A DNA stretch of 64,000 bases from an uncultured Lachnospiraceae bacterium (GTDB lineage: Bacteria > Bacillota > Clostridia > Lachnospirales > Lachnospiraceae), in the NCBI GenBank assembly GCA_947625875.1, contig CANQQG010000004.1:1-64000 (forward strand), given 5' to 3'. Within the stretch, counting starts at the first letter, position 1. Each line of letters starts with the position of its first letter. Under the pieces are notes generated by a model. The model was not told the DNA's origin. It saw only the letters and a list, made by a program, of their open reading frames with translations, and did not search any database. Position numbers and translations under genes: made by a program. This document shows positions 29,034-38,540 of this stretch, piece by piece.

Positions 29034-29258
29034 ATGTGTTTTTACTGTAAAGGAGATATGAGACCGGCTACGACTACTCATGTTGTAAATTATAATGGCT
29101 GTCTTATTGTGATTAAGAATGTGCCCTGTGAAGAGTGCAGCCAGTGCGGGGAAGTCGAGTATTCCGATGAGGTTATGGAACGGCTTGAAACAATCGTAGA
29201 TCGCGCAAAGCAGTTATTGCAGGAAGTTTCAGTTATCGACTATGCTAAAGTGGCATAA
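29034..29258 (+). CDS. YgiT-type zinc finger protein (MqsA-like), putative antitoxin
   Basis: CFYCKGDM...CEECSQCGEVEYSDEVMERLE. Confidence 0.85.
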   Translation: MCFYCKGDMRPATTTHVVNYNGCLIVIKNVPCEECSQCGEVEYSDEVMERLETIVDRAKQLLQEVSVIDYAKVA

Positions 29259-29315
29259 AATGGGTGTGTCAGAAAAATACAGCCTTTTTAGAAAGCGACT
29301 CGGAGACGTTTTAAG

Positions 29316-29337
29316 GGCGGCTTCGAGCCGCTTTTTG
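29316..29337 (+). terminator. Rho-independent terminator
   Basis: GCGGCT-TCG-AGCCGC followed by TTTTT. Confidence 0.85.
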
Positions 29338-29583
29338 CAGTTCAAAGCCTGTTGCGGACACGCCGGAAAGCCAGATATTTCCGGCAAAGTGTCGAATTTT
29401 TTATAAATTTTATATTTTTCGCAAAAAGTTCACGAATAGCTTCTTGCGTTCTGTCCGTATTGCAATTATAATAAAGCAGGCGGTAACTATGCGAAACAGT
29501 TTCATAAGCGCGCTTTGGAAAAATGTGTGTGGTATATGCGGGAGTGTACGTGTATACAAATAGATACAAAGGAAAGAGGAAAA

Positions 29584-31533
29584 ATGAATAATCAGTCACC
29601 GAACAATAATAATGGGAATAATAACAATAACCCCAACCAAAAGAAAAACAACAATGGGCAGATGATCCTGATGTTTCTTCTGGTCACGCTGGTCGCGCTC
29701 TTTTTCATGAGTATGTTCAGCCGCTGGCAGGCGCAGATGACGACGGAAGAGATCTCCTATACGGAATTTCTGCAGATGGTGGAAGACGATAAAGTAGAGG
29801 AAGTGCATGTGTCTTCCAACAGCTACCGGATCACGCCGAAAAAAGAGAAAGATGAAATACTCACAATGACCTACTATACCGGGATCGCGGGCAATGATCT
29901 GGAGCTTGTGTCACTGTTGAAGGAGCATAATGTAAAGTATTATCCGTACATTCCGGACGATTCGGCAACGTGGATTTATAATATTTTGAGTATCGTGCTG
30001 CCGATCCTGCTGTTATGGATCGTCATGGGATTTTTATTAAAGCGCATGGGCGGCGGCATCGGCATGGGCGTTGGAAAGAGCAACGCAAAAGTTTATGTAG
30101 AAAAAAAGACCGGCGTCACGTTTAAAGACGTGGCGGGGCAGGACGAAGCGAAAGAGTCCCTGCAGGAGGTTGTGGACTTTTTGCATAATCCGGGGAAATA
30201 TACGGACATCGGCGCGAAGCTGCCAAAGGGCGCGCTGCTTGTCGGCCCTCCGGGAACCGGAAAAACGCTGCTTGCAAAAGCGGTCGCGGGCGAGGCGAAT
30301 GTGCCGTTTTTCTCGCTGGCAGGCTCGGATTTTGTGGAAATGTTTGTCGGAGTCGGCGCGTCGCGTGTGCGTGACCTGTTTAAAGAAGCGCAGAAGCAGG
30401 CGCCCTGCATTATTTTTATTGACGAGATCGACGCCATCGGAAAAAGCCGCGATTCGCGTTACGGCGGCGGCAATGACGAGCGGGAGCAGACGCTGAATCA
30501 GCTCCTTGCGGAGATGGACGGGTTTGACACTTCCAAAGGGCTTTTGATACTTGCAGCCACGAACCGGCCGGAAGTGCTGGATAAAGCGCTGCTGCGCCCG
30601 GGACGGTTTGACCGCCGCATTATTGTCGACAAGCCGGATCTGAAAGGCAGGATTGAAACGCTGAAAGTGCATTCCAAAGACGTATTGATGGACGATACGG
30701 TCGATCTGGAGGCGATCGCTCTGGCGACATCGGGCGCGGTCGGTTCCGACCTTGCAAATATGATCAACGAGGCGGCGATCAACGCGGTAAAACATGGGCG
30801 GAAATACGTCAATCAGTCCGACCTGTTTGAATCGGTGGAAGTCGTAATTGCCGGAAAAGAAAAGAAAGACCGGATCCTTGGAAAAGAGGAAAAGCGGATC
30901 GTCGCATATCATGAAGTCGGCCATGCGCTCGTGACGGCACTGCAGAAAAATGCGGAGCCGGTGCAGAAGATTACGATCGTGCCGCGGACAATGGGCGCGC
31001 TCGGGTATGTCATGCAGGTGCCTGAGGAAGAGAAGTACCTGATGACGGAAGATGAGCTGAAAGCAAGGCTTACAACGTTTATGGCGGGACGCGCGGCGGA
31101 GGAGCTGGTGTTTGACTCGGTGACGACAGGCGCGGCAAATGATATTGAAAAGGCGACGCAGATCGCGCGCGCGATGGTCACGCAGTACGGCATGTCCAAA
31201 AAGTTTGGCCTGATGAGCCTGGAATCTGTCGAGAACCGTTATCTGGACGGGCGGCCGGTTTTAAACTGCGGGGACGATACGGCGGGTGAGATCGACCAGG
31301 AAGTGCAGGTCATTTTGCGCGAGAGCTACGAAAAGGCGCAGGAACTGCTTGCGGAGAACCGCGACGTCTTAGACAAAATAGCAGAATACCTGTTTGAGCA
31401 TGAGACGATCACCGGAAAAGAATTTATGGAGATTTTCCGCGAACTGAAAGGCATTCCGGAAGAAAACGCTCCGGAAAACGAAGCGGCGGATAGCGCGCAG
31501 GAATCAGAGGAAGATGGCGGGGAACATGTTTGA
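29584..31533 (+). CDS. ftsH: ATP-dependent zinc metalloprotease FtsH
   Basis: [21 protein letters not shown] region [26 protein letters not shown]. Confidence 0.97.
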   Translation: MNNQSPNNNNGNNNNNPNQKKNNNGQMILMFLLVTLVALFFMSMFSRWQAQMTTEEISYTEFLQMVEDDKVEEVHVSSNSYRITPKKEKDEILTMTYYTGIAGNDLELVSLLKEHNVKYYPYIPDDSATWIYNILSIVLPILLLWIVMGFLLKRMGGGIGMGVGKSNAKVYVEKKTGVTFKDVAGQDEAKESLQEVVDFLHNPGKYTDIGAKLPKGALLVGPPGTGKTLLAKAVAGEANVPFFSLAGSDFVEMFVGVGASRVRDLFKEAQKQAPCIIFIDEIDAIGKSRDSRYGGGNDEREQTLNQLLAEMDGFDTSKGLLILAATNRPEVLDKALLRPGRFDRRIIVDKPDLKGRIETLKVHSKDVLMDDTVDLEAIALATSGAVGSDLANMINEAAINAVKHGRKYVNQSDLFESVEVVIAGKEKKDRILGKEEKRIVAYHEVGHALVTALQKNAEPVQKITIVPRTMGALGYVMQVPEEEKYLMTEDELKARLTTFMAGRAAEELVFDSVTTGAANDIEKATQIARAMVTQYGMSKKFGLMSLESVENRYLDGRPVLNCGDDTAGEIDQEVQVILRESYEKAQELLAENRDVLDKIAEYLFEHETITGKEFMEIFRELKGIPEENAPENEAADSAQESEEDGGEHV

Positions 31534-33421
31534 TATTCAGGAAGAGTTAAAAAAGCTGCCGGATAAGCCGGGCGTATATCTGATGCACGACGCGCATGAT
31601 GCGATCATTTATGTGGGCAAGGCGGTCAACCTGAAAAACCGCGTGCGCCAGTATTTCCGCGCCAGCCACAACGAGGGAATACGAAAAGACCAGATGGTAA
31701 AGCAGATTGCGTGTTTTGAGTATATCATTACGGACTCCGAGCTTGAGGCGCTCGTTCTGGAATGTAATCTGATCAAAGAACACCGCCCGAAATACAATAC
31801 GTTATTGAAGGACGATAAGACGTATCCGTATATAAAAGTGACGCTGGGGGAAACTTACCCCAGGGTCCTTTTTTCGCGTCAGATGAAAAAAGATAAATCG
31901 CAGTATTTTGGGCCTTATACGAGCGCAGGGGCAGTCAAGGATACGATCGACCTGATACAGAAGATTTACTGCCTGCGCACCTGCAGCCGCCAGCTCCCGC
32001 GGGATACGGGCAAAGACCGCCCATGCCTGAATTATCATATCCACCAGTGCAAAGCACCCTGCCAGGGGTACATCAGCCCGGAAGAATACCGTGCGCAGAT
32101 CAAAAAAGCGCTGGATTTTTTAAACGGCAATTACAAGCCGGTCATCGCGGAACTGACGGAAAAAATGCAGGCGGCATCGGACGCGCTGGAATTTGAAAAA
32201 GCGATGGAGTGCCGCGATCTGATAAACAGCGTCCGTCAGGTCTCGGAAAAGCAGAAGGTGACAAGCTCCGATGGGGAGGATAAGGATATCATTGCGCTTG
32301 CAAAAGACGACCGCGACGCCGTTGTGCAGGTGTTTTTTGTGCGTGACGGGCGGCTGATCGGCCGCGAGCATTTTTATGTGACGATTGCAGTCGGCGATAC
32401 GACAAAGCAGATTTTGACCTCGTTTGTTAAACAGTTTTATGCGGGCACGCCGTTTATCCCAAAGGAGATCATGTTGCAGACGGAGATCGAGGAAGAGGAG
32501 ATCATCGAACAGTGGCTTTCGGGCAGGCGCGGGCAGAAAGTCCGTATTCGCGTGCCGCAAAAGGGCATGAAGGAAAAGCTGGTGGATCTTGCGCAGAAAA
32601 ACGCAAGGCTTGTGTTAAACCAGGACAAAGAGCGGTTAAAGCGGGAGGAAGGGCGCACGATCGGCGCGATGAAGGAGATCGCGAAGCTGCTGGGCATTGA
32701 GGGCTTAAACCGCGTAGAGGCGTTTGATATTTCCAACACGAACGGGTTTGAGAGCGTCGGATCGATGGTCGTGTATGAAAAAGGGAAACCCTGCCGCAGT
32801 GATTACCGCAAGTTTAAGCTGCGTACGGTAACGGGGCCGGACGATTACGCATCCATGTATGAAGTGCTGACGAGACGGTTTACGCATGGGATGGAGGAGC
32901 GCAGGGAGCGCGCCGAAAAAAAGCTGGACGACGCATACGGCAGTTTTACCCGTTTTCCGGATCTGATCATGATGGACGGCGGGCGCGGGCAGGTCAATAT
33001 TGCGCTGCGCGTATTGGAAGAGCTGGGGCTTTCCATTCCGGTCTGCGGCATGGTAAAGGATGATTTCCACCGGACGCGGGGGCTTTATTTTAATAATGTG
33101 GAGCTTCCGATCGACAGGGATTCCGAGGGGTTTAAGCTGATCACGCGCATTCAGGATGAAGCGCACCGGTTTGCGATTGAGTTTCACCGTTCCCTGCGCA
33201 GCAAGGAGCAGGTGCATTCGGCGCTGGACGACATCCCGGGTATCGGCCCGGCAAGGCGGAAGGCGTTGATGCGGTATTTCCAGTCCATTGACGCGATCCG
33301 CGCGGCAAGCGTGGAACAGCTCTGTGAGGCGGAGAGCATGAATGAGAGGGCGGCGCGGGCTGTTTATCAGTTTTTTCATGATGAAAAAGGGTCGGGAGAG
33401 GACGCTAAAAAATTTTTATGA
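31526..33421 (+). CDS. uvrC: Excinuclease ABC subunit C
   Basis: [40 protein letters not shown]-type [23 protein letters not shown]. Confidence 0.97.
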   Translation: MFDIQEELKKLPDKPGVYLMHDAHDAIIYVGKAVNLKNRVRQYFRASHNEGIRKDQMVKQIACFEYIITDSELEALVLECNLIKEHRPKYNTLLKDDKTYPYIKVTLGETYPRVLFSRQMKKDKSQYFGPYTSAGAVKDTIDLIQKIYCLRTCSRQLPRDTGKDRPCLNYHIHQCKAPCQGYISPEEYRAQIKKALDFLNGNYKPVIAELTEKMQAASDALEFEKAMECRDLINSVRQVSEKQKVTSSDGEDKDIIALAKDDRDAVVQVFFVRDGRLIGREHFYVTIAVGDTTKQILTSFVKQFYAGTPFIPKEIMLQTEIEEEEIIEQWLSGRRGQKVRIRVPQKGMKEKLVDLAQKNARLVLNQDKERLKREEGRTIGAMKEIAKLLGIEGLNRVEAFDISNTNGFESVGSMVVYEKGKPCRSDYRKFKLRTVTGPDDYASMYEVLTRRFTHGMEERRERAEKKLDDAYGSFTRFPDLIMMDGGRGQVNIALRVLEELGLSIPVCGMVKDDFHRTRGLYFNNVELPIDRDSEGFKLITRIQDEAHRFAIEFHRSLRSKEQVHSALDDIPGIGPARRKALMRYFQSIDAIRAASVEQLCEAESMNERAARAVYQFFHDEKGSGEDAKKFL

Positions 33422-33623
33422 AGATTTGAGTGTCGGGGCATATTCGATGATATCGTTATCCGGCTGTATTGATAAATAGAGGCGGATTATGGAAAAAAGA
33501 GAAAATCTCTTTGCAGTTAATATCATAAAGAAAACGGATGAAAATTTTTAAAAAATAGCTGGACAAATCTGCCAGCTTGTGGTAATATAATTCAAGTGGT
33601 GTGAAAACGCCTGAATTATATAG

Positions 33624-33697
33624 CGATGCGTGGCTCAGTTTGGTAGAGCGCTGCGTTCGGGACGCAGAGGCCGCAGGTTCAAATCCTGTCGCATCGA
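33624..33697 (+). tRNA. tRNA-Pro (anticodon CGG)
   Basis: Cloverleaf: acceptor CGATGCG/CGCATCG, anticodon stem CTGCG-TTCGGGA-CGCAG, T arm GGTTCAAATCC; no encoded CCA. Confidence 0.93.
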
Positions 33698-33712
33698 TTC
33701 TTGGCAGGGGCG

Positions 33713-33750
33713 CCGGAAACTTTTCTTCGTAAAGTTTCCGGTTCTTTTTT
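33713..33750 (+). terminator. Rho-independent terminator
   Basis: CCGGAAACTTT-loop-AAAGTTTCCGG then TTCTTTTTT. Confidence 0.92.
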
Positions 33751-33864
33751 ATATACAGACACGCGCAGGGAATTTACAGCGCCGATTGAATTATCATAAA
33801 AAATGTGGTAATATTTTGATGTATTGGTCATTTAGATAAGATTCGGGATATGGGAGAAATAATT

Positions 33865-36800
33865 ATGAAAAATGGGATAGTGCTTGTGGCGGACGATCAG
33901 GAGTTCGTCCGCCGGATGATCATTGATATGCTGCAGGATGAATACGAGATGCTGGAGGCGGAAGACGGTGTGCAGGCTTTGGAGATCATGCGAAAATATA
34001 AGAGCCGGATCACAGCCGTCATTCTTGACCTGGTAATGCCGAATATGGACGGATTCAAAGTGTTGGAACAGTGCCAGGATGATGTGGACCTGCATCATAT
34101 ACCGATCGTTGTGGCGACCGGAGATAAAAGCGAGCATAATGAAACGGAGTGCCTGAAAAAAGGCGCATGGGAGTTTATCCGGAAACCGATAGACCGAAAT
34201 GTGCTGAAGCTCCGTATCCGCCACGTCATTGAGCGGAGCGAACTGGAAATCCTGAAACGAATGAAATATCTCGAAGAACATGACGAACTGACCGGAATCT
34301 ATAACAAGCAGGCGCTGTTCAAGCAGGTGCGCCAGGTTCTGAATCGAAACAGTTCCGGGAAATTTGCGTTTATCCGCATGGATATCCAGAAGTTCCAGCT
34401 GATCAATGCTTTTTACGGGCAGCGTGAGGGGGACAGGCTGTTGAAATATATTGCGGATATGCTGACGCATATGTGCGAAGAGAAAGAGATTACGGTTTAT
34501 GGCCGCATACGGGCGGATGTTTTTGGCGTCTGTATGCCGTATAAGGATAAGGACGGGCTGGTCCGCTGGATGGACGGGGTGCGGGAGAAAGTCAATGCCT
34601 ACCGGCTGGATCACGATATTGTGCCGGTATTTGGGATCTATGTCATAGAGGATATGCTGGAGGACGTAAATGCGATTGATGACCGGGCGCATCTGGCGTT
34701 AAAGCGGTGCAAAGGGAATTATATCCATAATTATGCGTTCTATGAGGCGTCTATGAGCGAAGCGCTCGTGCGTGAGCAGAAGATCGTCAATTCCATGCGG
34801 GCGGCGCTTGCGGAGGAGCAGTTTGTGCTCTATATCCAGCCGAAATATGACCTGCATACAAATATGATCGACGGCGGTGAGGTATTGGTCCGCTGGCTCG
34901 TGCCGGATAAGGGCATGATATCGCCGGGAGAATTTATTCCGGTGTTTGAGCGCAACGGCTTTATCATGAAGCTTGACTTTTATGTATGGGAGCATGCGTG
35001 TCAGATCATCCGCCGCTGGATCGATGAGGGGCGCGACCCGTATCCGATCTCGGTAAATATGTCGCGTGTGAGCCTGTATAACCCGAAACTTGTGGATATC
35101 ATCTGTATGCTGGTAAAAAAATATGACATTCCGCCGAGGCTCCTGCAGCTGGAGCTTACAGAGAGCGCATATACCAGTAATCCGGCGCTGATCAAAGAGG
35201 CGATGTCGCAGCTCCAGCAGAAGGGTTTTTCGATCCTGATGGATGATTTTGGGAGCGGGTATTCTTCGCTGAACGTATTAAAAGACATTGCGGTCGATAT
35301 ATTAAAGATTGATATGCGTTTCCTGTCGGATACGGATATGCCGGGACGCGGGGAAAACATACTTGCGTCCGTCGTCCGCATGGCGAAATGGCTGGGGATG
35401 CCGGTCATTGCGGAGGGCGTGGAGAAAGAATCGCAGGCGATCTTTTTAAGAAGCATCGGGTGTGAATTTGTGCAGGGGTATTATTTCGCAAGGCCGATGC
35501 CGGTGGAGGAATATGAAAAGCTCGCATTCAGTGAATTTGGCTGCCACAGGGAGCGGAAGCAGGAGGGCAGGGATTCGCTGAATGATTTCTGGAATTCATC
35601 GATGCAGATGGAGATCCTGTTTTCCAATATGCTGCAGCCGGTGGCGATCTATGAGTTTGACGCGGCCGACAGCGACCTGGAAACGATCCGCGTGAACAAC
35701 GCGTATTTCGACCTGTTTGGTTATCACGTCATAGATGAAGTCGGGAAAAGCATACAAAATACGGTGGATCCGGAGTACCGCGCGCGCGTGCTGCAGACCT
35801 TCCGTTCGGTCGCGGAGAACGAAGATATCGCGCATTGTGAGTTTCCGCATACGCGCGATAACGGGAAGGAACTGTGGATTGAATTAAAACTGAAATTTAT
35901 ACGCAGAGTCGGCGACCGCGCCGTTGTATTCGGGACGCTGGCAAATATTACCGACCAGAAAGAGATCGAGCGGGAGCTGCGCAGGTACCGGCAGGCGCTT
36001 GCGGCGTCCGCAAGCAGGGTGGAAACGATCCTGATCGTGGATGATATAGAGATGAACCGCCAGATGCTGCGGAATATGTTTGAGAGCGAATACAATATCC
36101 TGGAGGCAAAAGACGGCATGGAAGCGCTGGATATCGCAAGGCGCAACTGCCATCATATTGACGTGATCCTGCTTGACGTGCGGATGCCTGTCATGGACGG
36201 CGAGGCGTTCCTGGAGCAGAAAAAAGAGGACATCAATATCCGGGATATTCCGGTCGTCATTATTACGGCGGACGATTCTCCGCAGCAGCAGGTCAAGGCG
36301 CTTTCCATGGGCGCAAATGATTACGTCGTAAAACCGTTTATTCCGGAGGTCGTCATCCGAAGGGTGTGCAATGTGCTGGAGTCGCAGAAGAAGCTCGGCG
36401 AAACGCTGCGTGATACAGACGGGCAGACGCAGGAAGAGGGGCATGATTACCTGACGGGGCTTTATAACCGCAACGTGGCGGGGGAGATGATCCAGGATGT
36501 GCTGCGCAGCGCGGATGGCCTGCAGGCGCTTCTGATGATCGACATTGATAATTTCAGGCAGGTCAACGAGCGTTACGGCGTCCTGTCCGGCGACAAGGCG
36601 ATCCGCGATTTCGCGGGGCGGCTGCAGAAATGTTTCCGTAAAAGTGATATCCTCGCCCGCTATGGCGGAGATGAATTTATTGTGTTTATCCTGGATGTCC
36701 CTTCGCGGGAATTTCTTGAAAAAAAATGCGCCGCGCTGCTCAAAGAGCTGCGTTCGTCTGTGGGGGACGGCATTGGGCTGGAATGTTCGGTCGGCGCCGC

Positions 36801-36924
36801 GCTCGTTGCCGCGGGAGACGGAGCGAATCATTTCATGGAGCTGATCGGGCGCGCGGACGAAGCGCTTTATGAGGCAAAACATAAAGGGAAAAACCAATGG
36901 TATATTTATAAAGAGGAATCGTAA
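33865..36924 (+). CDS. REC - degenerate GGDEF - EAL - PAS-like - REC - GGDEF multidomain protein
   Basis: Two receiver domains (VLVADDQEF...ILDLVMPNMDG; ILIVDDIEMNR...LLDVRMPVMDG), GEVLVRW/LELTESAY/MDDFGSGYSS EAL motifs, terminal RYGGDEFIVF. Confidence 0.92.
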   Translation: MKNGIVLVADDQEFVRRMIIDMLQDEYEMLEAEDGVQALEIMRKYKSRITAVILDLVMPNMDGFKVLEQCQDDVDLHHIPIVVATGDKSEHNETECLKKGAWEFIRKPIDRNVLKLRIRHVIERSELEILKRMKYLEEHDELTGIYNKQALFKQVRQVLNRNSSGKFAFIRMDIQKFQLINAFYGQREGDRLLKYIADMLTHMCEEKEITVYGRIRADVFGVCMPYKDKDGLVRWMDGVREKVNAYRLDHDIVPVFGIYVIEDMLEDVNAIDDRAHLALKRCKGNYIHNYAFYEASMSEALVREQKIVNSMRAALAEEQFVLYIQPKYDLHTNMIDGGEVLVRWLVPDKGMISPGEFIPVFERNGFIMKLDFYVWEHACQIIRRWIDEGRDPYPISVNMSRVSLYNPKLVDIICMLVKKYDIPPRLLQLELTESAYTSNPALIKEAMSQLQQKGFSILMDDFGSGYSSLNVLKDIAVDILKIDMRFLSDTDMPGRGENILASVVRMAKWLGMPVIAEGVEKESQAIFLRSIGCEFVQGYYFARPMPVEEYEKLAFSEFGCHRERKQEGRDSLNDFWNSSMQMEILFSNMLQPVAIYEFDAADSDLETIRVNNAYFDLFGYHVIDEVGKSIQNTVDPEYRARVLQTFRSVAENEDIAHCEFPHTRDNGKELWIELKLKFIRRVGDRAVVFGTLANITDQKEIERELRRYRQALAASASRVETILIVDDIEMNRQMLRNMFESEYNILEAKDGMEALDIARRNCHHIDVILLDVRMPVMDGEAFLEQKKEDINIRDIPVVIITADDSPQQQVKALSMGANDYVVKPFIPEVVIRRVCNVLESQKKLGETLRDTDGQTQEEGHDYLTGLYNRNVAGEMIQDVLRSADGLQALLMIDIDNFRQVNERYGVLSGDKAIRDFAGRLQKCFRKSDILARYGGDEFIVFILDVPSREFLEKKCAALLKELRSSVGDGIGLECSVGAALVAAGDGANHFMELIGRADEALYEAKHKGKNQWYIYKEES

Positions 36925-36927
36925 ATT

Positions 36928-38391
36928 ATGGCAAGTGAAAAGAAATATAAGTTAGGCGACATGGAGTTTGAAACGGAGCAGGAGTACCGGGAAGCGGCTG
37001 CGGATCTGAAAAAGATCAGAAACATTATGGCAAAGTATAATGTAAAAGATCCGTCGCAGGCGCAGCTGATACTGACTTCCATACAATCGCATCCGCAGGC
37101 GTTCCAGTCTCCGTATGGAAAGAAGTTTAAAGACCAGCTGGAAAAAACGGCGGGCGCCCAGGCTTCCGGACAGGCGACGCCGGAGCCGGAAGCGAAGCCG
37201 CAGGCGGCGTCTGTAAAGCAGGCGCCGGCGGCAAAAGAAAAGAAAAAAGAAAAACCGGAAAAGGCAAAGCGGACGAAGGCGGAGAAAAAGAAAAAACCGG
37301 AAGGCGGAGGGGAAAAGAAAGGAAAATTCCAGATTTTTTCGGTAAGGAATTTTGCGGTCCTGGTCGTCATCGTTGCGGCGGTCATCTTACTGAGTTTGTT
37401 TGCGCCGCAGCTATTTTCGCCGAATAACAGCAAATCCGGCAGCGGCGATATCCAGCGGAACATGGTGACGGCGTATGCGAAAGGCCAGGCGGAGCTGCAG
37501 GCGCAGCTTTACAGTTATTATTTTGATGTGCTGGGCGAGAGCGAGGACGAGGCGAAAAAGGATGCGCAGGCGGCGATTACGGATAACTATGTGCTGGATC
37601 TGTCCGGCTCGACGGTCAGCCGTATGTCGGCGTCTGAGATAGAAGATATCTACGGGCAGCTTGTAGACGGCGGCGACATTCAGAATAACAGTTTTGTGGA
37701 GCCGTCGGAGATCACTGTGCTGAAAGAAAAACTGACGTCTGCGGGGCTTTCCGGCGTCACCGGGAATGGGACGGCAGGCGAGGCGAACGCGGCGGCGGTT
37801 GTAAACAGCATGATGAATTACCAGTACCGTATTTATACGGCGCTCTGTTATGATTACAGCCTTTTGGATTATTCGCAGGCGGATTGCGAGGCCTATGCAA
37901 ACGAAGACATGGCGGCTATTTTTGGAGACGTTATTTTCTCTTATAATCTCTCGGATGATGAGAAGGAAACGTATTACCAGAATTTCCTGCAGCGGGGGCT
38001 GATCAGCGGCAACAGCATTGTGCCTGTTTCGGCGGATCCGCAGGATTATAACCTGCCGGATCTGACGCCGACGATTGAGGTGGCGCTGCATGGAGAGGAT
38101 GTAAAGACGTATCAGTGCAGTATGCTTAATTATGCGCCGGGTGCGAGCGTGTTTTATGAATTTCATTCAGACGAGGGGAGCGGGTATATCTGTTTCCGCA
38201 ATAACGGGGATGATACGAAGTATATACAGCTTGACCAGGAAACGTCTGTGACGATACAGGGAGATTTTTATATTCTGGACGGAAATGGCCTTTCCGCCGG
38301 AGAGTGGTTCCACAATAATGAAAATATCGGGATCTTTATGGACGGGACGCAGGATGGGCTCATCAGCGATGTAAATGATCTGACGTATTAA
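36928..38391 (+). CDS. Uncharacterised single-TM protein with K/E/P-rich N-terminal region
   Basis: ORF with KKKEKPEKAKRTKAEKKKKPEGGGEKK then one TM helix and an acidic extracytoplasmic domain. Confidence 0.7.
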   Translation: MASEKKYKLGDMEFETEQEYREAAADLKKIRNIMAKYNVKDPSQAQLILTSIQSHPQAFQSPYGKKFKDQLEKTAGAQASGQATPEPEAKPQAASVKQAPAAKEKKKEKPEKAKRTKAEKKKKPEGGGEKKGKFQIFSVRNFAVLVVIVAAVILLSLFAPQLFSPNNSKSGSGDIQRNMVTAYAKGQAELQAQLYSYYFDVLGESEDEAKKDAQAAITDNYVLDLSGSTVSRMSASEIEDIYGQLVDGGDIQNNSFVEPSEITVLKEKLTSAGLSGVTGNGTAGEANAAAVVNSMMNYQYRIYTALCYDYSLLDYSQADCEAYANEDMAAIFGDVIFSYNLSDDEKETYYQNFLQRGLISGNSIVPVSADPQDYNLPDLTPTIEVALHGEDVKTYQCSMLNYAPGASVFYEFHSDEGSGYICFRNNGDDTKYIQLDQETSVTIQGDFYILDGNGLSAGEWFHNNENIGIFMDGTQDGLISDVNDLTY

Positions 38392-38422
38392 ATCCGGATG
38401 TCGGCAGATAATTGTATATATA

Positions 38423-38451
38423 CAGGCAGGGGAAAAAGTTTCTCCTGCCTG
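38423..38451. repeat. Hairpin element, copy 1
   Basis: CAGGCAGGGGAAAAAGTTTCTCCTGCCTG; nearly the same hairpin at 60773..60799. Confidence 0.6.
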
Positions 38452-38540
38452 AAATCTGTATCGGGCTGCCGTGTCAGGCCGGTTGGCGCTGCGCATGCGC
38501 AGGCATTGGACGCATCGACAGGCTGCGAAAGGATGAAAGC

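Noticed and set aside
30037-30924. 295-aa minus-strand ORF
   Set aside because: Shadow ORF opposite ftsH
33489-33551. 20-codon ORF MEKRENLFAVNIIKKTDENF with a weak RBS upstream of the tRNA
   Set aside because: Too short and no supporting evidence of translation or conservation
33630-33839. 69-aa plus-strand ORF
   Set aside because: Lies over tRNA-Pro and its terminator
33832-34692. 286-aa minus-strand ORF
   Set aside because: Antisense to the REC/GGDEF/EAL gene; composition (His/Arg/Gln-rich) typical of shadow ORFs
35884-36897. 337-aa minus-strand ORF
   Set aside because: Shadow ORF opposite the clearly coding GGDEF/REC region; no recognisable motifs
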